The position numbers were made by a program, and so were the translations under genes. DNA of 64,000 nt from positions 1,674,001 through 1,738,000 of the forward strand of contig OZ255707.1 of assembly GCA_965277075.1 (NCBI GenBank), read 5' to 3'. Origin of the DNA: Lustribacter sp965277075 (GTDB lineage Bacteria > Vulcanimicrobiota > Vulcanimicrobiia > Vulcanimicrobiales > Vulcanimicrobiaceae). The stretch's first letter is position 1; each line of letters opens with the position of its first letter. Shown piece after piece: positions 51,807 through 60,818 of the stretch. Below the pieces are notes generated by a model. The model had not been told where the DNA came from. It was given only the letters and a program-made list of their open reading frames with translations, and searched no databases.

Positions 51807-53009
51807 GTGCTGATACCCGTTCCGGCGCGTCCTTTCAAAAGAGCCCCTGGTACCTTAGACGCTTTCGTCGCACGGACAGACACGCCGCATCTCCTTAACG
51901 AAGCAGCACCCGGCGAAGAAGTTGAAGTCCGCGGGTGGATCATCGACGCGGGCCACCAGGCGGTGACGGCGGCATGGATCGACATCGGAGGCTTCCCAGT
52001 TCCGGTCCTCCTTAATTGCAATCGCATCGACGTAGCGCGTGCCTACTCGATGGATGATCAGCGGGGCACGGCAGTCGGGTTCGAAACCCTGCTGCGACTG
52101 CCTATTGGCGTACCCATCGGGCTTCATGACGTCAGTGTTATTGGACGTACTGCCAGCGGATCGGGTGTATTCGGTAAAGATTCGCAACAAGTGCGAATCG
52201 TGCATCCGTACGCCGAGTTGGTGACCCTGAACCTACCGGCGAAACATTCGTACAACATTCAGAGTCTGCGAGTTGGAGACACGCAACGCGCGCCATATAC
52301 TCCCGGCCGCGGCGCGTTCACGATTCGTCAAGAATCATCGTTGCGTCTTAGCGGTCGCATCGAGGGCGCGGAAGCCTTAAGCGTTTCGGCGACCCCTGTG
52401 GTCGGCAGTCGCGTAGCTTGGAAATTCGATTGTGACCGTAACGGACGCTTTGACGCGGCGTTGTGGACTGGCGCTCTTAAACGTGGTCTACACCGAATGT
52501 CCGTCGCGTATATTTCGAACAACGGCGAATTGATCGAACCAGGAATCTGGTTTGAGCTCGACATAGCAGGACCGCATCATTTGCCACCAATGCATCTAAC
52601 CGCACTCCGCACCCCGCCTAAAGCGTGCATTATGCATTTTGCAAGTGCCGCGCCGCGCGACACTCCCGAGCTAAATGAGAACTTCGTGGCCGGCCAACCC
52701 ATTGGAGTTAGCGGATGGTGCCTAGACCCGGCCGCCGGCAGTCCAGTCCTTGCCGTCTATTTTCAAGTTGACGATTTGCGCCCCGTTCCGCTCTCGCACC
52801 ACTTGGATGATCCTCGCACCGAGCCGAGCACTACAAGCTGCGGATTCGGCGGCATCATTGATACAACGCGCCTCGAGCCGGGGGCTCATCGCATTCGGTT
52901 TCTCGGCGCTGCGGTCAGCGGAGCTGGATGGTACGTTATCGACGAGCGGAGAGTCGATTTAAATATACATCGCCGGGGGTTGAATTTCGGTGCAGCCGGC
53001 GCGTTCTAG
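51807..53009 (+). CDS. stand-alone GW-module protein
   Basis: 400 residues, no signal peptide or membrane segment. Two copies of the cluster's GW module are clear: residues about 38-113 (G43-W44, RID 73-75, GF 91-92, GLH 105-107) and about 297-367 (G303-W304, GF 346-347, PGAH 358-361). A middle segment (170-245) has a related LxxGxHxxxV end without the GW. The fold is probably beta-sandwich, of a type I associate with carbohydrate-related or Ig-like domains. No catalytic motif seen. It diverges from the GT2 gene and its stop overlaps the convergent PhyH gene by four bases. Confidence 0.72.
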   Translation: MLIPVPARPFKRAPGTLDAFVARTDTPHLLNEAAPGEEVEVRGWIIDAGHQAVTAAWIDIGGFPVPVLLNCNRIDVARAYSMDDQRGTAVGFETLLRLPIGVPIGLHDVSVIGRTASGSGVFGKDSQQVRIVHPYAELVTLNLPAKHSYNIQSLRVGDTQRAPYTPGRGAFTIRQESSLRLSGRIEGAEALSVSATPVVGSRVAWKFDCDRNGRFDAALWTGALKRGLHRMSVAYISNNGELIEPGIWFELDIAGPHHLPPMHLTALRTPPKACIMHFASAAPRDTPELNENFVAGQPIGVSGWCLDPAAGSPVLAVYFQVDDLRPVPLSHHLDDPRTEPSTTSCGFGGIIDTTRLEPGAHRIRFLGAAVSGAGWYVIDERRVDLNIHRRGLNFGAAGAF

Positions 53010-54259
53010 CGGACGTCGATCCTTAAAGGGGGTGCCATTCCAGAATGAAGTTCGCCCGACTGCGCCCCTACGCCAAGTACGCTGAGTACGTTGCGGCCCG
53101 GGCGCAGCGATGATGCCGGAACTGCAACAAGGAATCCGGCATGCGCGAACGCGCGGCTCCCTAAGGCGTTTACGAGATCGTGACGCCCGAGCCCCGACCT
53201 GGCGCGAATAAGCACATTTCGACTTGCCTCTACGAAAACGTCTCTCAGAATCTCTTTCCGCTCAGTATCCGCCGCCCAACCGCGGATAAGAAGTAGGTCA
53301 GACGCATCGACTGAAATCACGTCGGATGGCGGCGCGCGGCGCCCATCCGCCTGCAAAGTAATATAGTCCACATTGATCGTTACCGGCCGGGAGGAGCGGC
53401 GGAATGACGAGCTCACCACTTGACCCGTTTCGAGGATGATCGCGTCTCCGAGCTCGGCGGCGGGTTGGGCTCCCCGATTCAGCCAGAACCCGTCACCGAT
53501 ACGCCGAACCGGCATGTCCTGATATACGCAATCGGTCTTCGTGAAGAAATGCGCGACGAGGCTCTTTCGTGTCCGCGCCGGGTTATAGATTTCGCTTCCG
53601 CCGTGGACGAGGCGCGCATGCCAGATAAAAACGTCGCCCTTCTTCGCAAGAAAAAGTTGCCGTTCGATATTGCGCGCTTGCATGCCGGAATGAATGGCAT
53701 CATTCCACTCGTTGAATTCGCCGTCAACGATGTGTTGGAGCCCCGACGAAAAGCGATACGGCTCGAGCAAATGTGAGCCGGGATAGTAGAAAAGCGGACC
53801 GGCGTCAACTGCAACATCTTCGAGAGCGGTCCATGTTGCGATCAGTGCATCGTCGCTCGGCGGCGTCATGAAGAGCGAATCGACATGCGGGCCCTGTGTC
53901 GTGCCGAGGTCGATCGTCAGCGTATTGATCAGCACCGGATCATCGTCGAGAACGCCCGCAAGAATTGGCGTCAGGCGGGCGTCGAGGATCGTCCGTCGCA
54001 TCGTCTCCGACATTAGGTAGATGTCATTTAGTTTGAGGCGATTGCCATCACGGGAGCCCGGGATATCGCAGAAACGCTTCCGCTCAAGTGTGACATTATG
54101 GTCGACCGTCAGCGACGTCGGCTTCTCTTGCCAAATCCAGTCGGTGACGGCATCCAAGGCATCGATCTGTTCGTGAGAATAAAAGCCGGGCAACGTAAGG
54201 AAGCCGTTTGCGAGCCAAAACGCCTTTTGCTCGGCCGTAATTCCATCGATAATCTGCAC
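53006..54259 (-). CDS. PhyH-family Fe(II)/2-oxoglutarate dioxygenase with C-terminal GW module
   Basis: 417 residues. Residues 1-250 match the phytanoyl-CoA hydroxylase-like family: iron ligands H125 and D127 ('GPHVDSLFM') and H219 ('WHARLVHGG'), with R231 likely binding 2-oxoglutarate. 'DAGPLFYYPGSHLLEPY' is also typical. Residues 320-397 are an added GW module (G327-W328, GRHDL 358-362, GF 375-376). In polysaccharide clusters such enzymes may hydroxylate a sugar or lipid carrier, which is inference. Last gene of a seven-gene minus-strand operon. Confidence 0.85.
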   Translation of the reverse strand: MQIIDGITAEQKAFWLANGFLTLPGFYSHEQIDALDAVTDWIWQEKPTSLTVDHNVTLERKRFCDIPGSRDGNRLKLNDIYLMSETMRRTILDARLTPILAGVLDDDPVLINTLTIDLGTTQGPHVDSLFMTPPSDDALIATWTALEDVAVDAGPLFYYPGSHLLEPYRFSSGLQHIVDGEFNEWNDAIHSGMQARNIERQLFLAKKGDVFIWHARLVHGGSEIYNPARTRKSLVAHFFTKTDCVYQDMPVRRIGDGFWLNRGAQPAAELGDAIILETGQVVSSSFRRSSRPVTINVDYITLQADGRRAPPSDVISVDASDLLLIRGWAADTERKEILRDVFVEASRNVLIRARSGLGRHDLVNALGSRAFAHAGFLVAVPASSLRPGRNVLSVLGVGAQSGELHSGMAPPLRIDVR

Positions 54260-54273
54260 GATCTACCTCGCCA

Positions 54274-54984
54274 TCACGGGGACTTACTGACACACACCCA
54301 AAGTGAATCGCCGTCGCGTACGTCGACATGCTCGAACCCGGAACCGTAACGGAGCACGTACTGCAGCTCTTCCGCAGCGTAGAAATGGTGCCAGTGGCCC
54401 GTCTCGTTGTTTAATTGCCGCCGAATCTCGTTTGCCCACGGTTCGGCACGCACTTGTTCCGGAATATGTCGGACCGAAAGCACGTGAAAGACGCCGAAAC
54501 CGCCCGGCTTGAGAATTCGACGAACTTCGAGAAACAAATTATAAACGTATAATTTTGGAACGTGCTGCAACGCGGCAACGCTGTATACAAGGTCAATGGA
54601 ATCGTCGGCAAGCGGAACATTGATCCCGTCGTAGAGAAGGAAATCAAAGGGGCGCCGATCCCCGACGCGAGCTTTCGCCTTCGCAATCATATTCGCCGCG
54701 ATGTCGAGGCCCACAATCGACGATGCGCTTATGCCATGCCGCCGCAGATACCGATCGACGCCCTCCATGATAAAGCCGGTCCCGCTTCCAATCTCTAAGA
54801 TACTGCGCGTCATGGCCGGATCGACGCGGCGGAACTGATCGAAGATGCCCGCAACGTACGTGTCGGCGCGCTGCTCGAGCTGATCGAGGGGCACGCCGTC
54901 GTGAATGCGTGCATTGGTCGCCTCGAGCGATTCAACCGGGTCATCCCAGGTCCGCGCGGCCGAGAAGACGGAGCCTTCTGTCAT
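54274..54984 (-). CDS. class I SAM-dependent methyltransferase
   Basis: About 236 residues. SAM motif 'ILEIGSGTGFIMEGVDRYL', acidic motif II 'IVGLDIAANMIAKAKARVG', 'INVPLADDSIDLVYSVAAL' and 'RRILKPGGFGVFHVL' give the methyltransferase-11/25 fold. Probably modifies a sugar of the glycan, given its place between the ABC ATPase and PhyH genes. ATG 54984 is chosen; TTG 55023 would bring it within four bases of the ATPase stop. Confidence 0.85.
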   Translation of the reverse strand: MTEGSVFSAARTWDDPVESLEATNARIHDGVPLDQLEQRADTYVAGIFDQFRRVDPAMTRSILEIGSGTGFIMEGVDRYLRRHGISASSIVGLDIAANMIAKAKARVGDRRPFDFLLYDGINVPLADDSIDLVYSVAALQHVPKLYVYNLFLEVRRILKPGGFGVFHVLSVRHIPEQVRAEPWANEIRRQLNNETGHWHHFYAAEELQYVLRYGSGFEHVDVRDGDSLWVCVSKSP

Positions 54985-55027
54985 CCTTCGTTCTTGGTCG
55001 CCATAGGCAGCACTTCCCGGCAACGCA

Positions 55028-56386
55028 TCAGATGCGCACGGTGCGCCGATCGACGGTCACGCGCCGCCCGTTCGCGTACTCGATTTCACAGCACAATTCG
55101 AAGCGCCCGAGCGAACGCATCTCGCTCGGGATTTGGCAGCGAACGGCAAAGCCGACTTCAACGCCGTCGAGCTTCAACGCGGCCGCGACGTCAGGTCGCG
55201 GGTAGCGCGAACCTGTTGAGCCGATTTCGTTGTCGCCGATCCGTACAGTGGCCAGGTTCCACGGCTGATCGTCCGTACTCCGCGCCCAGCCGAATAGAAC
55301 AAACTCTTCCGGGTCAATGACATCGCCATGATCCGGTGCGTCAACGGCACTTGACGGCATCCAATCGATTGGCGGCCCCGATGGAATCGTTCGGACTGAA
55401 CCAGCCTCGAGAAAGACAATGTCGTCCGGCCAACGCAAGCCGGCTTGATCGAGCCATGCGGGGTGGGGTACCAGGTGCTTTTTGCCGTCTCGGATGAGAA
55501 ACATGCGCTGTTCTTCTTGCGAACTGCCGTCGCCGCGAACAACACGGTCGTTGAGCCGCTCGATCATCTCGCGATCGATCACCGCACGGTTGGCGGCGAG
55601 GCGCCCGTCGTATAGGCGCATCACGTCCGCAGCCGAGCCGACGGCGATCACGTGACCGGCGTCCAATAGAACCGCACGTTCGCACTGCTGTTCGATGAAA
55701 TTCGGATCGTGCGAAACGACGATGATCGTCGAGTGCGCGTCCCAAAAGCGTGCGATGCGCTCAGAGCTCTTGCGGCGGAACGCTTCGTCGCCGACGGCAA
55801 GCACTTCATCGAGGATGAGAATTTCCGGTCGAACGTCGGTCGCGATGGCAAAGCCGAGCCGCGCGGCCATGCCCGACGACAACGTCTTGAGCGGCGCGCG
55901 CGCGTGATCTTCGAGTTCGGCAAAATTCAAGATTGCCTCGACGCGAGCGCTCATCTGATCGTGTGTTCGGCCCAGCAGCACCCCGTAGTAGATGATGTTG
56001 TCGACAACGGAAAGGTCCGAATCGAAGCCCGCTCCGAGCTCGATCAAGGGCGCGATCGCGCCGCGCACCGTGACGGATCCCGACGTCGGTTTGAGAATAC
56101 CCGCGATGAGTTTAAGCAGCGTCGACTTCCCGGAACCGTTCGGGCCGATGATGCCGATCTTCTCACCTCGACGAATCGTCAGGTTCACACCGTGTAAAAC
56201 CCGGCGCCGTTGCGGCGCCTTAAACTTGCGCTGAAGGAGCGCAAAGATCAATCGCTTCAGGTCGTAATGAAATTCCTCTTGCGTGCGCCGCCATAACGTG
56301 GCACCACGAACTTCGATGACCGGATCTCCGGGCGTGTGATCGACGGGCTCCGTTGCCGGGATCGGCTGCGCTTCAGCTAAGGCCAC
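55028..56386 (-). CDS. polysaccharide ABC exporter ATPase (Wzt-like) with unusual C-terminus
   Basis: 452 residues. Nucleotide-binding domain: Walker A 'GPNGSGKST' (81-89), 'IELGAGFDSDLSVVDNI', signature 'LSSGM' (169-173), Walker B 'ILILDEVLAVGD', all of the RfbB/Wzt/TagH class. The C-terminus is not a normal Wzt carbohydrate-binding domain: residues 295-340 hold 'FLIRDGKKHLVPHPAWL' and 'IPSGPPI', then 360-440 a GW module (G366-W367, RPDV 397-400, GF 412-413). It may recognise the glycan or its end cap. Four bases after the permease gene stop. Confidence 0.92.
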   Translation of the reverse strand: MALAEAQPIPATEPVDHTPGDPVIEVRGATLWRRTQEEFHYDLKRLIFALLQRKFKAPQRRRVLHGVNLTIRRGEKIGIIGPNGSGKSTLLKLIAGILKPTSGSVTVRGAIAPLIELGAGFDSDLSVVDNIIYYGVLLGRTHDQMSARVEAILNFAELEDHARAPLKTLSSGMAARLGFAIATDVRPEILILDEVLAVGDEAFRRKSSERIARFWDAHSTIIVVSHDPNFIEQQCERAVLLDAGHVIAVGSAADVMRLYDGRLAANRAVIDREMIERLNDRVVRGDGSSQEEQRMFLIRDGKKHLVPHPAWLDQAGLRWPDDIVFLEAGSVRTIPSGPPIDWMPSSAVDAPDHGDVIDPEEFVLFGWARSTDDQPWNLATVRIGDNEIGSTGSRYPRPDVAAALKLDGVEVGFAVRCQIPSEMRSLGRFELCCEIEYANGRRVTVDRRTVRI

Positions 56387-56389
56387 GAC

Positions 56390-57211
56390 TTAGAGTAAAT
56401 CCATGAAATTTCGCCGCAGTGAAACGAACGCAACGGCACCGACGACAAGGGCGACCAGGCCGCCGAGAAACCCGTAGAGCAGCGTGTGTAGCCCGGTAAT
56501 GTGCGGAGAGAATGCGATAACGCGAAAGCTCTCGATCACTTGCGCCAACGGATTAAGCGCAAGATACGGTCGCACGGCAATCGGGACGAATGACGCCGGA
56601 TAGAAGATCGGCGACGTGAGCCATAGGACGAAAACGACCAGCTCGTACAGATACGGCAGATCACGAAAAAATACGAAGAGTGCAGACACGAGCAGACTGA
56701 AGCCCGTCGTAAGCAGCACGAGACTGACCATCGGTACGAGCAGCGCAACAACGTTGATGACGCTATGCGTCTGAAAAATCGTGACGAGTGCCAACAGCGG
56801 AAATGTTCCGACGCCGAATTGGTAGAGGTTCGCAACGATCGTGCTTACCGGGAAGACGCTCGGCGGCATCTCGAGCTTATTCAGGAGCGCGCCGTTACTG
56901 ACGATTCCCGTCAGCGCCTGTGAGGTGGTCTGCGAGAAGAAATTAAGAACGACCAGCCCGACGAAGCAGGCGAGGATGTAATTGATGAGCGAGTGGTTGT
57001 AGTACGCTGCGAACGCCGAACCAAAGATCAGCGTGTACGCCGACGTCATGAATAACGGGTTGAGAAGCGACCAATACACACCGAGGGACGAGCCGCGGTA
57101 GCGCACCTTGAGCGAACGCTGCGCCTGGACTTTGACCAGGTCGCGGTAGCGGCCGAGGTTCAGCCGTTCCAGTAGTGGCGCAGGTGCGGGAGCGCCGGCA
57201 ATCGTGGCCAT
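56390..57211 (-). CDS. polysaccharide ABC exporter permease (Wzm-like, ABC-2)
   Basis: 273 residues, six hydrophobic helices. 'VKVQAQRSLKVRYRGSSLGV' with 'YWSLLNPLFMTSAYTLIFG' is the typical N-terminal amphipathic helix and first membrane segment of O-antigen exporters. The C-terminus 'FVSLRRNFMDLL' is also usual. ATG 57211 overlaps the preceding stop (TGATG), which rules out the longer readings. With the following ATPase it exports a completed lipid-linked glycan. Confidence 0.92.
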   Translation of the reverse strand: MATIAGAPAPAPLLERLNLGRYRDLVKVQAQRSLKVRYRGSSLGVYWSLLNPLFMTSAYTLIFGSAFAAYYNHSLINYILACFVGLVVLNFFSQTTSQALTGIVSNGALLNKLEMPPSVFPVSTIVANLYQFGVGTFPLLALVTIFQTHSVINVVALLVPMVSLVLLTTGFSLLVSALFVFFRDLPYLYELVVFVLWLTSPIFYPASFVPIAVRPYLALNPLAQVIESFRVIAFSPHITGLHTLLYGFLGGLVALVVGAVAFVSLRRNFMDLL

Positions 57212-58002
57212 CAGCCCGTCCCTGCTTTGTTTACCGTCGGCGACGGGCCTGATACCGGCGAAAGCGTGACGTTGCGCCGATAGTCGCCGCGCGAGAGCAA
57301 CTTCTCGAGCAGTGCGTAAAGCACGATGAACAGGTATCGGCTTCCCATTTCCTTCACTTTGAACTTCGATACCCCATGTTTGCGGTTGTACCAGTTCGTC
57401 GGAATTACGGTCCACGTGTATCCGCGAACGATGGCCTTAAGCGGCAATTCGACCGTAATGTTGAAGTGGTGCGAGAGAATCGGCTGTACCCCGACGATGA
57501 CTTCACGGCGGAAGCATTTGAACGCGTTCGTCATGTCGTAATACCGAACGCCGAAAACCGTCGCGATGAACAAATTGGCAAACCGGTTCAACGTCAGTTT
57601 CAGCCACGGGTAATCGACGACCTCAGCGGTTCGCATGAAGCGAGAACCAAAGGCGCAATCGTATCCTTGCTGCAGGGTGCGCCAATATGTCACGATATCG
57701 GACGGCTCGTCGGATGCATCCGCCATGACGATGCACACTGCGTCGCCGGTGAAAGCGTCGAGCCCTGTGTGGATGGCATTTCCAAAGCCATTGTTGCGAA
57801 GATTCGGGACGCACCGGATCGACGGCCAGCGAGTTGCGATTTCTGCAACGGCGGCTGCCGTACCATCCGAGGAGTGATCGTCGACGACGACAACCTCGAA
57901 CCGGATGTTCTCGCCTTCGAGCCGTTCGGCGATCGCGGTCAGGGTCGGACCGACGCTACCTTCCTCGTTGTGCGCCGGAATGACAATCGAGAGCGTTTCC
58001 AT
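57211..58002 (-). CDS. DPM1-like GT2 glycosyltransferase
   Basis: 263 residues of the dolichol/polyprenyl-phosphate mannose synthase-like branch: 'LSIVIPAHNEEGSVGPTLTA', 'EVVVVDDHSSDGTAAAVAEI', 'AVCIVMADASDEPSDIVTYW', 'AFGSRFMRTAEV' and a C-terminal 'NWYNRKHGVSKFKVKEMG'. It likely loads a sugar on polyprenyl phosphate, which could feed the membrane glycosyltransferases at the end of the window. ATG overlaps the upstream epimerase stop (TGATG). Confidence 0.9.
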   Translation of the reverse strand: METLSIVIPAHNEEGSVGPTLTAIAERLEGENIRFEVVVVDDHSSDGTAAAVAEIATRWPSIRCVPNLRNNGFGNAIHTGLDAFTGDAVCIVMADASDEPSDIVTYWRTLQQGYDCAFGSRFMRTAEVVDYPWLKLTLNRFANLFIATVFGVRYYDMTNAFKCFRREVIVGVQPILSHHFNITVELPLKAIVRGYTWTVIPTNWYNRKHGVSKFKVKEMGSRYLFIVLYALLEKLLSRGDYRRNVTLSPVSGPSPTVNKAGTG

Positions 58003-59093
58003 CAAACCCGATTCAGGATGTTACTTTCGCTGGCCCAGCGCTCGGCGTTCTTCTCATAGATTTCCGTCAGGAGCGTCTGGAGATTATACTTTTGTTCCCA
58101 TTTCGGATAGTGCGTCTTGAACTTTTTCGCGTCAGAAATGTACCAGATGTGGTCGCCGATGCGATTGCTCTCCGAATACGTCCAGTTCAGTTTCCGACCG
58201 GTTATCGCTTCCGAGAGACCGATCGCCTCAATCATCGAGCAATTGCTATGGCGCGTGCCCCCCATATTATACACCTCGCCGACCCGCGGCGCGCGGAAGA
58301 CTTCGTCGAACGCGGCGACCAGGTCGAAACTATGAATATTGTCCCGAACTTGCTTGCCCTTGTAGCCGAAGACCGTGTAGGGCTCACCGGTCGCCACACA
58401 CTTGACGAGGTAGGCGAGAAACCCGTGCAGCTTGGTGCCCGAGTGATTCGGACCGGTGAGGCAGCCGCCGCGAAAGACGGCGGTCGGCATTGAAAAGTAG
58501 CGGCCGTACTCCTGGACGAGCACGTCCGCCGCAACTTTCGAAGCGCCGAATAAAGAGTGCTTCGACTGGTCGATGCTCATCGATTCGTCGATGCCTTCCC
58601 AAAACACGTGAGCGGGATCGATTTCCCAACGTGTGTCGAGCTCGCGTAGTGGAAGTGTGTTCGGCGTGTCGCCGTACACTTTGTTCGTCGACGTAAAAAT
58701 AAAGGGCGCAGCCGGCGCAAATTTGCGCGCGGCCTCAAGCACGCACAGCGTTCCATTCGCGTTGACGGTAAAGTCCATCTGCGGGTCGTTCGCGGCCCAG
58801 TCGTGCGAAGGTTGCGCTGCGGTGTGGATAATCAAGCCGATGCGGCCGGTATATTTCCGGAACACCGTGTCCATCGCTGCGGCGTCGCGAATATCGGCCG
58901 CGACATGCACGTATTGCCGCGGATAGCGGGCCTCGAGCGAACGTCGATTCCAGTCGGTCGAAGCATCGTCACCGAAGAACGTCCGCCGGAAGTCGTTATC
59001 GATACCAACGATCTCGTGACCGCGCTCCGCAAAGTATGCAACCGACTCCGATCCAATGAGGCCGGCCGAACCGGTGATGATGACAACTGACAT
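58002..59093 (-). CDS. NAD-dependent sugar-nucleotide epimerase, CDP-tyvelose-2-epimerase-like
   Basis: 363 residues, extended short-chain dehydrogenase: 'VVIITGSAGLIGSESVAYFA', 'IIHTAAQPSHDWAANDPQMD', 'FTSTNKVYGDTPN', 'SLFGASKVAADVLVQEYG' and 'RGGCLTGPNHSGTKLHGFL'. The AAQPSHDWA and TNKVYGD blocks resemble the RfbE CDP-paratose 2-epimerase group. The catalytic Tyr of Tyr-x3-Lys appears as Phe in 'SLFGASK', a substitution seen in parts of that group as far as I recall. Substrate unknown. Second of two tandem epimerases. Confidence 0.85.
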   Translation of the reverse strand: MSVVIITGSAGLIGSESVAYFAERGHEIVGIDNDFRRTFFGDDASTDWNRRSLEARYPRQYVHVAADIRDAAAMDTVFRKYTGRIGLIIHTAAQPSHDWAANDPQMDFTVNANGTLCVLEAARKFAPAAPFIFTSTNKVYGDTPNTLPLRELDTRWEIDPAHVFWEGIDESMSIDQSKHSLFGASKVAADVLVQEYGRYFSMPTAVFRGGCLTGPNHSGTKLHGFLAYLVKCVATGEPYTVFGYKGKQVRDNIHSFDLVAAFDEVFRAPRVGEVYNMGGTRHSNCSMIEAIGLSEAITGRKLNWTYSESNRIGDHIWYISDAKKFKTHYPKWEQKYNLQTLLTEIYEKNAERWASESNILNRV

Positions 59094-59123
59094 GCCAGCG
59101 ATGACTCCTGCGTGTTCCCGGCG

Positions 59124-60200
59124 TTAGCGCCAGAGCGGAGCGACAAGCTCCTCGTGGTCGTGAATCCACGTGAAGATGTCGCCGAGCGTTTCTTTTGGAC
59201 TCTTCACCGGCTCCCAGCCGGTATCACCGGTGACCCGGTGATTGTCCGTCACGTAAATCTTAACGTCGAGCGCTCGATTCTCCGGCACGCCGGCGATATT
59301 TACCGAGTTTCCCGTGATTTCTTCGCACAGCCGGGTCGTCTCGAGGAGCGACAGGCTGGAGCGAAGGCCTCCGCCGACATTGTAGATCCGGTGCGGGAGC
59401 CGATCGAACTGTTCGAGCTGCCGCTCGACGAGCGCGCCGATATCGTCGATCGAGACCAGGTCGCGGACTTGCTTTCCGGTGCCCCCGTACCCGATATATT
59501 GCAAAGGGCGGCCGAAGTAGTGCTTCCCCATCCAAAGCGCAAAGACGCCTTGATCGGCCTTACCCATCTGCCAGGGACCGGTGATAACGCCGCATCGATC
59601 GATCACGTACTGAAGGCCGTACATATCCGCATATTCTTCGATGATATGTTCGGAGCAGAGCTTTGTCGTTCCGTAGAGCGAACGAGCGCCGTCAAGGGGA
59701 AATTCCTCCGCGATTCCGTCTTCGGAAACGCCGCGAATATCTTGGTTTGCGGCGATGTTGAAACGCGCGTCGCTCTCGGTGACACGGATCGACTCGACCG
59801 TCGAGATCGGATACACGCGACTCGTCGAGAAGAAGACGACGTCGGCAGATGTGCGGCGCGCCACTTCAAGGCAGTTCACCGTGCCAAGCAGGTTGGTGTT
59901 AATAAGGTACGTCGGCCCTGAATCGAAGCCGGCTAATACCGACGGCTCCGCCGAGCATTCGAGGAGCAAATCGAAATTGTATCCGGGAAACGCAAGATCT
60001 TCCGGACTGCGCACATCGGCGTGAGCGAAGGTGATGCCCTCGGCAGCGAGTCGCGCAAGATTGAACTCCGACCCGCGCCGCTTGAGATTATCGGCGGCGA
60101 CGATTCGAGCTTCCGGATAGCGTCGTCGCATTCGAACGGCGAGATTTGAGCCGACAAAACCGGCGCCACCGGTTACGAGAATGCACAAATAGGTCTTCAT
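59124..60200 (-). CDS. NAD-dependent sugar-nucleotide epimerase/dehydratase
   Basis: 358 residues, extended short-chain dehydrogenase: 'ILVTGGAGFVGSNLAVRMRR', 'IVAADNLKRRGSEFNLARL', 'CSAEPSVLAGFDSGP', 'FSTSRVYPISTVESIRV', 'SLYGTTKLCSEHIIEEYA' (Tyr-x3-Lys) and 'RCGVITGPWQMGKADQGVF'. It resembles the following gene in overall layout. First gene of the seven-gene operon running down to the PhyH gene, and divergent from the anchored GW protein across about 60 bases. Confidence 0.87.
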   Translation of the reverse strand: MKTYLCILVTGGAGFVGSNLAVRMRRRYPEARIVAADNLKRRGSEFNLARLAAEGITFAHADVRSPEDLAFPGYNFDLLLECSAEPSVLAGFDSGPTYLINTNLLGTVNCLEVARRTSADVVFFSTSRVYPISTVESIRVTESDARFNIAANQDIRGVSEDGIAEEFPLDGARSLYGTTKLCSEHIIEEYADMYGLQYVIDRCGVITGPWQMGKADQGVFALWMGKHYFGRPLQYIGYGGTGKQVRDLVSIDDIGALVERQLEQFDRLPHRIYNVGGGLRSSLSLLETTRLCEEITGNSVNIAGVPENRALDVKIYVTDNHRVTGDTGWEPVKSPKETLGDIFTWIHDHEELVAPLWR

Positions 60201-60263
60201 AGGTCGCTCGCGGGCTTCGTTGCCCCAAGGGCACGCACATCGTAACGCGTATGAACGATCTCA

Positions 60264-60818
60264 ATGTCATTGCCCAGACGCAATCTCGTGCCAATCGGGC
60301 TCGGTTTGATCGCTATCGTCGTACTTCTCACTGCGCTGGTTGTTCGTCCCCGCCCGCTGCCCTCAGGCAGCGCGATATTCGGTACGGCACTCATTACGCC
60401 GTTGACCGCAGCCGTGCCGGGAAGGACGTTTGCGATCGACTGGCTCGTAACGGGCGATCAGCGCAGTCCCGTGTCATCGCCGTTAATGATGGCGTCCGGA
60501 CCGCCGATTATGGTCATTGGTTGGGTTCTCGATCCTCGCACCTCGACGCCGGTGAATCATCTCATCGTGCGCGACGACCACACGGTTTCGCCGCCCATTT
60601 TCCGCTGTCATGAGCCAAGGCCGGACGTTGCGAGTGTTCTCGGCGTCCCCGCAGCCGTGGCGAGTGGGTTTCAAGCGATCATCCAGACCAAAGCGCTCAC
60701 TGCAGGGTCTCACACCTTCTCAGTCGACGCAATCGCGAATGATGGCAGGATTTTCGTGCTACCGACACCGATCAAGGTTGTGATTTCACCCAGTCACTCG
60801 GCAAAAATTCCGTCGTGA
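60264..60818 (+). CDS. membrane-anchored GW-module protein
   Basis: 184 residues. A basic start and one hydrophobic helix (residues 9-27) anchor it, with the rest probably outside. Residues 80-160 are the clearest GW module in the window: G86-W87 in 'VIGWVLDP', RPDV 119-122, GF 135-136, 'LTAGSH' 145-150 and 'TFSVDAIANDG'. It resembles Ig-like GWALD-type modules I recall from bacterial surface proteins. The last 25 bases overlap the convergent membrane-protein gene. Confidence 0.75.
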   Translation: MSLPRRNLVPIGLGLIAIVVLLTALVVRPRPLPSGSAIFGTALITPLTAAVPGRTFAIDWLVTGDQRSPVSSPLMMASGPPIMVIGWVLDPRTSTPVNHLIVRDDHTVSPPIFRCHEPRPDVASVLGVPAAVASGFQAIIQTKALTAGSHTFSVDAIANDGRIFVLPTPIKVVISPSHSAKIPS

